Origin: Liolophura sinensis
Lineage: Eukaryota > Mollusca > Polyplacophora > Chitonida > Chitonidae
Direction of reading: 5' to 3'
Assembly (NCBI RefSeq): GCF_032854445.1
Contig: NC_088305.1
Location: 28,422,628-28,486,627 of the forward strand
DNA: 64,000 nt
Below, in pieces: positions 15,101 to 23,100 of the stretch (the first letter of the stretch is position 1; the number at the start of each line of letters is the position of its first letter). Both the position numbers and the translations under genes were made by a program. The notes under the pieces are model-generated. The model did not search any database. It was not told the DNA's origin and was given only the letters and a program-made list of their open reading frames with translations.

Positions 15101-15632
15101 CTATCGTTTTAGTTTTATTTCGTTTATTTATTTATTTCATTGGTGTTTTACACAATACTCAAGAATATTTCACTTATACAACGGCGACCAGTGTTATGGT
15201 GGGAGGAAAACGGGTATTGCCCGGGGAAAGCCAGGACTATCAGTAGGTTGCTGGTAGATCTTCCAACTTACGGCCGCAGAGGAAGACAGCATGACATGGA
15301 CTTGAACTCACAGCGACCCCACAGGTGAGAGGCACCTGGGTCATTTGCGCCGTGCTGACGTGCTAATCATTTCGGCCACCGAGGCCCCCATTTTGCTTTT
15401 ATAAACCAAGTTTAAAATTTATAAAGCATTGATCTTCCGGATAGACTGCATCCTACAAAGGTTGCAGATGGAGACGTTCATACAATATTAAAATCCCTGA
15501 TTACTTTACGCTAGTAATACATCACATTTTTTAGTTTGATGATACTTACGTCTGTTCCATGGCGGTTGTAGCGGCCAGGAAGCCGGCTACAACCAATAAG
15601 AAAATCACCGGGTTTTTCGGTGTAGACGTCAT
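1..15632 (-). CDS. Secreted EMI-like/EGF/VWD-C8-TIL protein, 3' end beyond window
   Basis: Thirteen coding exons on the minus strand join in frame: 15632-15550, 14380-14195, 12795-12704, 11112-11014, 6886-6692, 6053-5961, 5034-4939, 4092-4060, 3572-3355, 2363-2222, 1705-1446, 808-559 and 291-163. All junctions are GT-AG and phases match, giving 625 codons before the window ends. Order of parts: signal peptide (about 1-24), EMI-like region ending in [10 protein letters not shown] (about 100-118), five six-cysteine EGF repeats (121-281), 11-residue linker (282-292), VWD (about 305-440), C8 (about 490-582) and TIL (583-625). VWD-C8-TIL units occur in von Willebrand factor, zonadhesin, IgGFc-binding protein and mucins, which act as disulfide-linked extracellular proteins. 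The EGF block before the VWD recalls VWDE-type matrix proteins. The exact orthologue is uncertain. The gene is incomplete because the last exon seen ends in an open donor. Confidence 0.9.
163..291 (-). CDS. VWD/EGF gene exon 13: TIL domain, last exon in window
   Basis: Residues 583-625: [20 protein letters not shown], then [13 protein letters not shown]. This is a trypsin-inhibitor-like (TIL) cysteine-rich module following C8. It ends in phase 1 at a GTAGGT donor, so at least one more exon lies beyond base 1. Confidence 0.88.
559..808 (-). CDS. VWD/EGF gene exon 12: C8 domain
   Basis: Residues 500-582, beginning [20 protein letters not shown]. Cysteines follow in C8 order ([54 protein letters not shown]). 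C8 follows VWD in zonadhesin-type units. It ends in phase 1 at GTAAGA. Confidence 0.93.
1042..1165 (-). mobile_element. SINE family A, truncated copy
   Basis: A T-rich start (complement of the A-rich 3' tail) followed by ATTGGTGTTGTACATCGTACT and the AAGAATATTTCACTTATACG segment marks the 3' half of the window's main SINE. It is diverged and has lost the tRNA-like head. Confidence 0.75.
1446..1705 (-). CDS. VWD/EGF gene exon 11: VWD end with CGLCG
   Basis: Residues 413-499. It carries [15 protein letters not shown], then [20 protein letters not shown] and FGSAWM. CGLCGxxDGNxxND is the diagnostic VWD motif. In von Willebrand factor, the CGLCG sequences resemble disulfide-isomerase active sites and are needed for multimer formation. 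The donor is GTGAGT and the acceptor CTTATAG. Confidence 0.93.
2222..2363 (-). CDS. VWD/EGF gene exon 10: VWD domain, middle
   Basis: Residues 366-412: [20 protein letters not shown], then RQVEPPQQ, typical of the VWD beta-rich core (ILPGG.VFVN). The acceptor AATCCTCAG was chosen because it is the only one that joins exon 9 in frame. An upstream AG at about 2402 would run into a stop in phase 0. The donor is GTAAGC. Confidence 0.88.
2416..2515 (-). mobile_element. SINE family A, 3' fragment
   Basis: TTTATTTATTTGTGTTGTACTC and TACTTCACTTATTCC followed by GTGGGAGGGAACC match the 3' part of family A. The tRNA-like head is missing. It lies just upstream of exon 10 of the VWD/EGF gene. Confidence 0.75.
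2620..3750 (+). repeat. Two diverged copies of a dispersed repeat in VWD intron 9
   Basis: About 140 bases around 2620-2760 reappear around 3610-3750, on the far side of exon 9. Shared blocks include GTGAAATTTGAT/GTGAAGTTTGAT, TTGGCATCAAAAGT and TAAGGCCTT. Both copies are non-coding. Family unknown; probably an old dispersed element or a local duplication. Confidence 0.5.
3355..3572 (-). CDS. VWD/EGF gene exon 9: VWD domain, first part
   Basis: Residues 293-365. It contains [20 protein letters not shown] and [11 protein letters not shown], the hallmark start of a von Willebrand factor type D domain (CxxxGxxHFxTFDG with following aromatic residues). It ends DCDVALK in phase 0 at a GTAAAC donor. 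The acceptor is GTATTTCAG. Confidence 0.92.
4060..4092 (-). CDS. VWD/EGF gene exon 8: 33-base linker micro-exon
   Basis: An 11-codon phase 1-1 exon reading [11 protein letters not shown] between a strong acceptor (pyrimidine tract then ATAAACAG) and a GTAAGT donor. It keeps the frame, so it can be included or skipped without a shift. It encodes a Ser/Thr/Asp-rich spacer between the EGF block and the VWD domain and is too short for ordinary ORF calls. Confidence 0.7.
4396..4636 (-). mobile_element. SINE family A, near full length
   Basis: Runs from a T-rich tail through GTACTCAAGAGTATTTCAC, GGTGGGAGGAACCGGGCAGA and CACAGGTTGCTG to the tRNA-like head (complement of CTAACCACCAGGCCACGGAGG). It lies in intron 7 of the VWD/EGF gene, between the linker exon and EGF 5. 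Confidence 0.85.
4939..5034 (-). CDS. VWD/EGF gene exon 7: EGF repeat 5
   Basis: Residues 250-281, phase 1-1: [12 protein letters not shown]...[13 protein letters not shown]. This is the last EGF before the VWD domain. The acceptor is TTCTGCAG and the donor GTAAGT. Confidence 0.9.
5961..6053 (-). CDS. VWD/EGF gene exon 6: EGF repeat 4
   Basis: Residues 219-249, a phase 1-1 exon reading [18 protein letters not shown]...[10 protein letters not shown], six cysteines in EGF spacing. The acceptor is TAATTAG with a weak pyrimidine tract; the donor is GTAAGT. Confidence 0.88.
6114..6150 (+). repeat. (TG)n microsatellite
   Basis: About 18 uninterrupted TG dinucleotides in intron 5 of the VWD/EGF gene, 60 bases upstream of exon 6 on the transcribed strand. 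Confidence 0.95.
6692..6886 (-). CDS. VWD/EGF gene exon 5: EGF repeats 2 and 3
   Basis: Residues 154-218, a phase 1-1 exon with two EGF repeats fused in one exon: [12 protein letters not shown]...[12 protein letters not shown], then [14 protein letters not shown]...[12 protein letters not shown]. The other EGF exons here hold one repeat each, so an intron was probably lost between these two. The donor is GTAAAA and the acceptor GTTACAG. Confidence 0.9.
6887..8380. other. Intron sequence between EGF exons 4 and 5, no gene seen
   Basis: The part of VWD/EGF intron 4 (6887-11013) that precedes the satellite. The short open frames here have no recognisable motifs or matching splice phases. It contains AT-rich DNA and a CA/CT-rich patch near 7440-7490. 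Confidence 0.6.
8385..10705. repeat. Palindromic satellite array, about 50 units
   Basis: Tandem units of about 44 or 52 bases. The core is GGGCTGTGAT, a 10-base spacer such as AGTATACGTA, then ATCACAGCCC. The two arms are perfect 10-base inverted repeats, so each unit can form a hairpin. Linkers alternate between TACAGAACAAGACA and a longer form containing AGCAAGGAACAAGACA. It lies in intron 4 of the VWD/EGF gene. Long open frames on both strands are by-products of the repetition, not proteins. Confidence 0.95.
11014..11112 (-). CDS. VWD/EGF gene exon 4: EGF repeat 1
   Basis: Residues 121-153, a symmetrical phase 1-1 exon. It holds six cysteines in EGF spacing (VCAEPC, GGRC, NTCDC, GGEFC). 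There is no calcium-binding EGF start motif (DxDEC). The acceptor is GGTACAG and the donor GTGAGT. Confidence 0.9.
11488..11762 (+). mobile_element. SINE family A, full-length copy
   Basis: Begins with a tRNA-like head (CTCCGTGGCCGAGG as box A region, GAGTTCAAGTTCAGC as box B region). The conserved body GGTTTCCTCCCACCATAATG and TTCTTGAGTACGGCGTAAAA follow, then an (AAAT)n tail. This architecture is that of a tRNA-derived SINE. Confidence 0.88.
12704..12795 (-). CDS. VWD/EGF gene exon 3: [10 protein letters not shown] block
   Basis: Residues 90-120, ending [14 protein letters not shown] before a GTAAGC donor; the acceptor is TTTTCAG. The CCxGWxGxxC pattern is the standard end of EMI-type modules and leads straight into EGF repeats. 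It ends in phase 1, the phase of all the EGF exons that follow. Confidence 0.85.
12955..13315 (+). repeat. 32-bp minisatellite in VWD intron 2
   Basis: About nine copies of a 32-base unit, CACCTATAAACGCTGGCTTC plus ACAGGAACTGAG, between 13015 and 13310. They form two subtypes (ATAAACGCTGGCTTC and ATCAACGTTGGCTGC), so the array grew from two progenitors in blocks. It is preceded by an (ATTT)n run at 12940-12970. Confidence 0.9.
13730..13930 (+). mobile_element. MITE-like element related to the copy at 61517
   Basis: AGCAGATTATTCTGTTAACA near the left, and GAATATATTCTAGCATCACT near 13850-13870, the latter matching the terminal repeat of the element at 61517-61674. The body is AT-rich and non-coding. 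Confidence 0.5.
13968..14118 (+). repeat. 24-bp minisatellite with internal palindrome
   Basis: Six copies of AATCGCCTTGCCAAGGTGCC plus TGTA. CCTTG-C-CAAGG inside each unit is self-complementary. The array sits about 75 bases beyond the donor of VWD/EGF exon 2, in intron 2. The unit length is divisible by three, which keeps a false frame open. Confidence 0.92.
14195..14380 (-). CDS. VWD/EGF gene exon 2: N-terminal EMI-like region
   Basis: Residues 28-89. The acceptor is TTTCAG and the donor GTAAGT. The exon carries cysteines in contexts such as [17 protein letters not shown] and GYCTMLV, rich in Val, Thr and acidic residues. Together with exon 3 this resembles the EMI module, which starts with a cysteine and ends in a CCxGWxGxxC block before EGF repeats. 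The EMI assignment is by pattern and is moderate. Confidence 0.8.
14490..14870 (-). mobile_element. tRNA-derived SINE, a second head type
   Basis: On the minus strand, 14866-14780 reads GGTAGCTGAGTGGTCAAGAT (box A-like) and then GTGGTTCAATCCCGG (box B-like), a tRNA Leu/Ser-type head. Its body continues leftward. This head differs from SINE family A. Confidence 0.6.
15122..15389 (-). mobile_element. SINE family A, near full length
   Basis: From (T/A)-rich tail, ATTGGTGTTTTACACAATAC and AAGAATATTTCACTTATACA to the tRNA-like head whose complement ends CGGCCACCGAGGCCCC. It lies in intron 1 of the VWD/EGF gene. Confidence 0.85.
15550..15632 (-). CDS. VWD/EGF gene exon 1: signal peptide
   Basis: Reading begins [20 protein letters not shown] and continues ATTAMEQT before a GTAAGT donor (minus strand, complement of 15544-15549). 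The basic start, the hydrophobic core [10 protein letters not shown] and a small-residue cleavage site near ATTA make a typical secretory signal. This ATG (15632-15630) is chosen because it starts the hydrophobic leader and lies about 160 bases downstream of a TATA motif. The exon ends two bases into a codon. Confidence 0.85.
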
Positions 15633-15789
15633 GGCGCTAAAGCGCTCGTCTGCGATGAGCTAAATGTTTCAGTATCTTCTCACTCTGCGATAAGAATGTA
15701 TGGAATATTGGAAAGAAACAAAAAACTTATCTTCAAGGGAACCCGCGGAAGACTGCGCAGGATCTGAGGGCAGTCAGAAAAAGTCGAAA

Positions 15790-15795
15790 TTTATA
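15790..15795 (-). promoter_or_regulatory. Candidate TATA box of the VWD/EGF gene
   Basis: TATAAA on the minus strand, about 160 bases upstream of the chosen ATG. A start of transcription some 30 bases downstream would give a 5' leader of about 130 bases. No transcript data were available, so this rests on motif and position only. Confidence 0.4.
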
Positions 15796-18480
15796 CAAAC
15801 TTTTCGTAGATCGATCCTATACGTGATTTTTTATGCTGACATCTACTGTTTTGTAACATGGATTTCCAGCTTAAGCAGATGTTTGTGAGAAAAAATTCCA
15901 GAACATATCGACTTTTTCGTGTGGTAATCAATGCATTCAGTCTGATCACAGGTGTGCATCTAGCGTCTTGACGTATCCGCTGGGCTTGCTAAGCCGGGAG
16001 CGGAGACATCATCAAACACCGACAGGTGTTCGGCAAGGTGCAACACTCCATCAAAGTTTGTTTCGTATTTTTCGTAATTTGATCGTGACTTTTCACCGAA
16101 ATTCTTATTCCGTCGCAGAACAGATGTCACAGTAACGGCCTCTACTGCAAGAAAAACCGCTTTAGTCGACTAAATTTATCGACTAAAGCTGAAAAGTTTT
16201 CAAAATCGACTGAAGAGAATGTCGGAGATCTAGTGTTCGATATGGACAATGCATGCAGATATGCGGGATACATGCAGTGAAGGTATTTCTACATGTTTTG
16301 TCGTGCTGTAAGTATAGAAAACCAAAATCGCGGTTGACATTGTTTACTTCGTTTTGTAACTTATCCACCATGACAGTGTTGTCGCTGGCAAGTTTCGGTT
16401 TCATTCATTCATAAAACACGTGATAATTATAAGGACCATGTAATATAATATAATTTTTGCGGAACAGATCCAAACACAATGTATGGTGACTGAGCTAGTG
16501 AGAAGTCTCATTAAAGCCAGGTCCATCAAACGATCGCTTACTTCATCTGATTAGCCGGATTTTTCACAGGACATTCGGTTATCCCTTCAATCGAGTATTT
16601 CCGTATTTTGAAACAACAAATTTGATTGAAGGTAATGTTTGATCTCTGGTTTTATCGAATCATTACCTCAGTATCTCCCAGAGAGTGGTCAGCGGAGTGG
16701 CTGCATCGGAGCAGCCGTTAGTTCAGATCGAGAATTGGGCAAGTAAGTATTGGGATCGCCCATAATGGGTCGAACTTCATTGAGACATCACTGTACGACA
16801 TGTACATATACCGCTTCACAAAGTTGCCATTTTGCAGTTTGCCACTAAAAAAGACGATGGAAGAAGTCTCTTCTGTAGCTTTTTGTCGTGGTCTTCGGCA
16901 GTAGTATTAGATGTGGCTTTAAAATCCCTTTGTGGAGCATGACTCCTACGACACCGTTAACCTATTATTTAAGATGTAGAATGTAGATTAGTTCGTAATT
17001 TTCCCGATGTTTTCTAGGATTGTTATGTTCTTCTGGGCCCAGTTCTTCGAAAGTGGAATAGCTAATATTGACATTAAGTCATATTCTATATACAGGATTT
17101 AAGCCAAATTCAACAGTCAATGTACAGTTGTCCACAGTCAAAATATAACGGCGACATATTTAGTTCATATTTAATACACACTTAATTTAATTTAATTCAG
17201 TTTAACTTGATATTTTTATTTATTTATAGAGGATTGCCCATAGCCAGTGGCCACGATGGGTTTTCCTCAACAAGATTATTTACATTTAATTACAACATTT
17301 GGAAAATGGTACTAGTATTTGGAAAATAATATAATATACAGTTGTGGAATTATTTTGGCTAAGTACAAAATAGAAGACATGGCTTAAAGTTCAACCTGCG
17401 GTTAAGTCCCCAAGCAGTTTTGAACAACCGGACCCGGAGTGTTTTGTTTTAATGTGCTAATATAGTTAGTTATGGGATACCTGGTCTGAGCTGCATGTTG
17501 CATTTGTAGCTGTGTGGCAATACTTCTACTTTGTCACGTTTGTGTGGAGAATGTGTTCAAAAATAATTTGTGAATTTTAACAGATCATTTGGTTATTACA
17601 AAATAATACTTCGTCATACCTAACGTAATGTCATGTTAGTCTAATACAATCTGTGTGTTGAAATAAGAGAATGTGTGTGCTATATTTAACAGAATGATTT
17701 GCTAACAGAACAGATTCTTCCATCGCTAGACAATAGAATGTCTGTTCAATTTAACAGATTATTTCTTTCAGGCTATCAGAAACCGTAAGCAAACCACGTT
17801 GCCGCTGATGGATTTGGGATAGTGAATGAATATGTGGAAGAGTTTTCACTATATGAGTTGGGAATATCAGCAGTATACTAGTATATAATATACGACGATC
17901 GGCTCCCTGTCGTCATTCTCCGCAAATTCGGGGACTAAACCGGCTATGGTTAACAAGATCTCTTAACGCTCGATACTTTTCATTTGAATGAAAATATATT
18001 CGCAGAAGCTGATAACGGTGAACACGATTCCTGCAATTTGTTTATCGCCTACTTTCACGAACACCAACTGTTTATTTCATCTGCCTGTAAAGGCGCGTGA
18101 CTTTGAACATATTTTCATGAAGATATCTTCACAAAGAACTTCGATCATGTCACTTAAAACATCAAGTGGATATACCAATTTTTACAGCCTTGATTCCATA
18201 TAACCCAGCTAGGAAATTGAACAACGGAAACCACATGCATCCAGTGTTCTTATAACCCATGCAATCATCAGTGTAATGTGTCATTGATTGTTTTATTAAT
18301 TGATTACAGTTTAACAATATACACTCACTAATTGCTCACTCGTACGACGGCAGACAGCTATATGGTGGAAACCCCAATGCCGGGAGTTACCCACTGACCT
18401 GTAGCCAACAGTGCAACGTCCTCGTGTGACATTCAGGCTTACCCAAACATGTATGTATGACTTCGGTTTTAAGTGGTACT
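15796..18480. other. Intergenic region between VWD/EGF and GST genes
   Basis: No gene recognised. The frames at 16183-16404 and 17988-18203 lack motifs and splice context. AT-rich stretches around 17560-17770 carry TAACAGATTATT and TAACAGAAT motifs similar to those at 13740 and 44330, which points to degraded MITE-like copies. Confidence 0.5.
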
Positions 18481-18499
18481 TCATTGTTATTCATTGATA

Positions 18500-18745
18500 T
18501 GACAACGAGGGATCAAACGCGCTGCCACCACTGAAGTGTCGTGCCGGACAGCAGACATGACATACTTTTAAATTATACTGACAGCGTAACAACCAGTCCT
18601 ATTTCCTTAATCCAGCCTCTGAGCACCAAACGAGGCAGCAACAATTATCATTTCTAAAATTTTTCGTATGACTCGACCTGGGTTTGATCCCGGGTCTCCC
18701 AGCCCGAGACGGACGCTCTAACCAGTAGGCCACCGTCCCAAATAC
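18500..18745 (-). mobile_element. SINE family B
   Basis: On the minus strand the head reads GGTGGCCTACTGGTTAGAGC, then GGGATCAAACCCAGGTCGAG, giving box A-like and box B-like elements. The body continues TGCTGCCTCGTTTGGTGCTC, shared with the copies at 22245-22585 and 62936-63150. Confidence 0.75.
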
Positions 18746-18990
18746 GGTAAAAAGGTTGTCTTCAACGAATGTTTTCACTGCGCCAATACTTGTCCTTTCG
18801 ACAGCTTATTGTTCACAAATTTTAAACAGTTGAACATAACTTGCACATGTATGTATGGCGATTAAAAAAACGGCTGTCTTTGAAACTTAATCACGTGGTA
18901 AACGTAAGACTTTGCTGAAGATAAGACGTGTGACGAGAAATGACATGCAATATCAAGAGTATTGGCTCACAAAGTTTTTACATTTCTTTT

Positions 18991-18996
18991 TTTATT
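18991..18996 (-). terminator. Candidate polyadenylation signal for GST
   Basis: AATAAA on the minus strand about 350 bases after the GST stop codon. It is a plausible 3' UTR end, based on motif only. Confidence 0.4.
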
Positions 18997-19348
18997 GAAA
19001 AACGTACACAATAAGTCTAAAATGGACGATGTTGTTGGATAAATTTACAGTCTGTTGTTTCATGGGAACGCCTGTATATATATATAAATTGGTGAACTCA
19101 ACGAAGCCGGTTCCCATGGCCGGTCTTTTTCAGTCCGGCAAATCTCTGCTGCGTAACCGCGGCTATAGATTGTGAACAGCCCAGGTGTTCACCAATAATG
19201 TAAAGTTATTGACTTTAAATTCAAGTGCACTAAACAAAATTTAATAAAGCTCTGTATGTAATAAAACCACGTTGCTGCCTTCAACATGCATACGACAATT
19301 AGGCTTGAATTAAGTCTTTGAATCATGAATCCTTCCCTATGGTTCAAT

Positions 19349-19559
19349 CTACATCATACTGTTGCCTTCGAACGGTCTTGGACGACCGGATTTGAAATAC
19401 GCGGCCAGGTTTGGCCGAGCAGAGATGCGCTCCTTGAAAGCTCGGAGCAAAGGGATGTTCTCAACGGCTGGCCAGACATCGGGGAACTGAGCCTCTGTGG
19501 CTCGAAGAACGTGGAGTAAGGCAATGTCGACGTATGTCAGCTTCTTCCCTATCACAAAC
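19349..19559 (-). CDS. GST exon 4 and stop
   Basis: Residues 159-228: FVIGKKLTYVDIALLHVLRA, PDVWPAVENIPLLRAFKERI, SARPNLAAYFKSGRPRPFEG and NSMM, then TAG at 19351-19349. It carries the GST C-terminal N-capping box TYVD. The acceptor is CATTTCCAG. Confidence 0.93.
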
Positions 19560-20153
19560 CTGGAAATGGGAGATAACAGAAAGATTGATTCACTGAATGA
19601 ATGATTATGCCTTTCCACCACCCCTATGACTACGAGTCTCAAACAGACCCAGGCCAATATACTGGATGCCATGATTACAATATCGGCTGTCTTCCCAGCA
19701 TCACTGAAAACACCGTTCTCTTACATGCTACCTGCTTGAATAACGAATTACATACTATATTTCCATATTCCTTTGGAAACTGGTGTTCTAAGTTGTTTAG
19801 GAGATGGTTCATGCGATTGTTTTCGACTTGGAACGTCTTTTCATGATTCTATGGTATACGAATGCCGGACTTTCAGTCAAACGAAATGAGAACAACAGCT
19901 TCATAAGGACAGTAACTACGAAGAAATTCATATTGCCAGTATCAATAATTAGAATTTAATTAATTTCTTCCTATTTGCTTTCTTTAGTTATTCAGTTGAC
20001 CATCTAAAGAGATTGATATATTTTCAAGCCTGACTGGGATTTCCCACTGTTTCGCTCAGCAGTGTAGAATTCATTTCATTATCTCATTAGTGTTTAACGC
20101 TGTATGTAACACTGTTACACTTATACAATGGTCGCATGCTGCATAGGAGGAGA

Positions 20154-20184
<31 letters not shown>

Positions 20185-23100
20185 CACATAAACGCGGTCA
20201 ATACTCACCCATTTCCTCTGTCGTTTGCTTTAAGGACTTTCTCGAAATGGTCGAGAAATTTGGGCATTCTCTTTTCAATAAACACCTTTATGTAAGGCTT
20301 AGTTTCCTCCTGCTGGGTGTAATAAGACTCGTAGAAGTTTTTCCCGTGAAAGGCAAGTCTACCTGAAAATATGTGGATATTGAAAAAAAAGAGGACACTG
20401 ACAACAAAGGGACACTGACAACAAGCGGACACTGACAACAAGGGGACACAGAAAACAATAGGACACTGACAACAAGCGTACACTGACAAGATGATCCTGA
20501 CAACAAGGGGACATTGGCAACAAGCGGACACCGGCAACAAGCGGACACCGACAACAAGCGGACACTGACAAGATGATCCTGACAACAAGGGGACACTGAC
20601 AACAAGAGGACACTGTCAAAAAGCGGACACTGACAAGATGATCCTGACAACAAGGGGACACTGACAACAAGCGGACACTGACAAGATGATCCTGACAACA
20701 AGAGGACACTGACAACAAGCGGACACTGACAACAAGGAGACACTGAAAACAAGGGGACACGGACTACAAGGGGACACTGACAGCAAGCGGACACTGACAA
20801 CAAGCGGACACTGACAAGATGACCCTGACAACAAGATGACCCTGACAACAAGGGGACACTGACAACAAGGGGACACTGACAACAAGCGGACACTGACAAC
20901 AAGCGGACACTGACATGATGATCGTGACAACAAGGATACACTGACAACAAGAGGACACTGACCAGATGATCCTGACAACAAGGGAACACTGACAACAAGA
21001 GGGCACTGACAGCAAGGGGATACTGACAACAAGGGGACACTGACAACAAGCGGACACTGACAAGATGATCCTGACAACAAGGGGACACTGACAACAAGGG
21101 GACACGGACAAAATGATCGTGACAACAAGGGGTCATTGACAAGGTGATCCTGACAACAAGGGAACACTGACAACAAGGTGACACTGACAAGATGACCCTG
21201 ACAACAAGGGGACACTGACAACAAGAAGACACTGACAAGATGATTCTGACAACAAGGGGACACTGACAACAAGAGGACACTGACAAGATGATCCTGACAA
21301 CAAGAGAATACTGACAACAAGAGGACACTGACAAGATGATCCTGACAACAAGAGAATACTGACAACTGGAGGATACTTACAAGAGAATACTGACAACTGG
21401 AGGATACTTACAACAAGAGAATACTAACAACTGGAGGATACTTACAACAAGAGAATACTAACAACTGGAGGATACTTACAACAAGAGAATACTGACAACT
21501 GGAGGATACTTACAACAAGAGAATACTGATAACAAGAGGACACTGATAACAAGAGGATACTGATAACAAAGGATACTGATAACAGGAGGATACTGATAAC
21601 AGGGGATACTGATAACAAGGGGATACTGACAACAAACTTAATAACACGCATGCTAAAGGTCGACGCTGGAGAGCCGATTAGCACGGGCTGACAATGCATG
21701 CAAACGTTCAGGCAGCGAGAGTTGTCCAACATTGCTGTGCTATATTTAGTGGAATGGAAATAAAAGATATACAGTGAATATCGTATCCACGCATACCATA
21801 CCGAGATATTGCCGTGACGACTCATTTACAACTGAAACGTTAAATATGACATGAATAGTGTTAAGTTCAATATATTAGCAATAGTGGAAAAGGTAGTGAA
21901 TCTATCATACGGTCGCTACTGTTCTGCTATATTATATTTGTAATGTTTACACTTTCTGAAATGTTGGAAATTTAATACATAACAAAATGATTAGAAAATA
22001 CTGCAATTTAACGCTGTTTTATGTCAGTTGGAACACTTTTACGTCGCATTATAAATGTTAAAAATCTTGAAATCAAGATTATTTTATATGAGAACAATAA
22101 TTAAGCACCCTATAACTTGATTTAAGATGTTGTGCCTCGCATTTTACAGCATTAATATGCTGTATCATTTTAACACGTAGAAAATGTAGACATTTTAACA
22201 TTTACGTTTAAAGACAGGATAAGTTTGAAAGCGATTTTGAATGAATGCTTGGGGCTTAACGTCGCACTTGACAATTTTTCAGTCATATGACGACGAGCAG
22301 TCATTAGGTGTATGTACATAAACTGTCTTCTTGTGGCAGGACGAGTCCATGCCACCAAAGTGCTGCCGCCACTCAAGTATCATACCGATGACACCAGACA
22401 TGGTACCCCACCCAGACACATTATACTGACAGCGGGCCAACCAGTCCCGTTTCCTTGCTTTAACCTCTCAATGCTGAGCGCCAAGCGATGCAGCAGCAAG
22501 TACCATTTTTAAAGTCTTTGGTATGACCCGAACCGGGTTTTCGACTTCGAGGCGGACGCTCGAACCATTAGGCAACCGAAGCGGTATAAAAGCGATTTTG
22601 AAAAATAAAGTATAATGTACCTTCAGAGATGTAATCCATTATTGTGGACAACACCTGCTCAGCGTGCCATTCGTCCTCTTCCGTGTCTGGATACAGACCG
22701 TATTTCTTACCCAGATATTTACAGATGACCCCTGTCTGCGACAGTTGAAAGTCTCCTGTCAACGGATAGTATTACCCTGTTGTTAGTGTATGTTAATTGT
22801 GATAACAACACAACATTTTGATTAATTCTAAACAAGTCTAATAAATTACAATTAACATCACTGCATATGTTTACCTAATTCTTAGGGGACGGGTAATTTG
22901 CTACTGAATCGTTAGAATAAAGCCCTAACTGAGGTAAATTGAAAAAGAGCCCGTATTTTACCGGTTGCACGTGAGCTATAGTTTCCAAATCTCTTCCATT
23001 TTCTGTTTTTTCTTTTTAATGTTATTTCCGAATTTAACAGATTTAAAGTATTTGCCGTGTACAAATGAATTATACCTTTTTTAATCATAGGGGGAGCCAG

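Noticed and set aside
20288-21334. Minus-strand open frame of 348 codons, Cys/Leu/Val-rich
   Set aside because: It is a direct reading of the 17-bp minisatellite in GST intron 2; other frames of the same DNA are equally open and no domain or start context exists.
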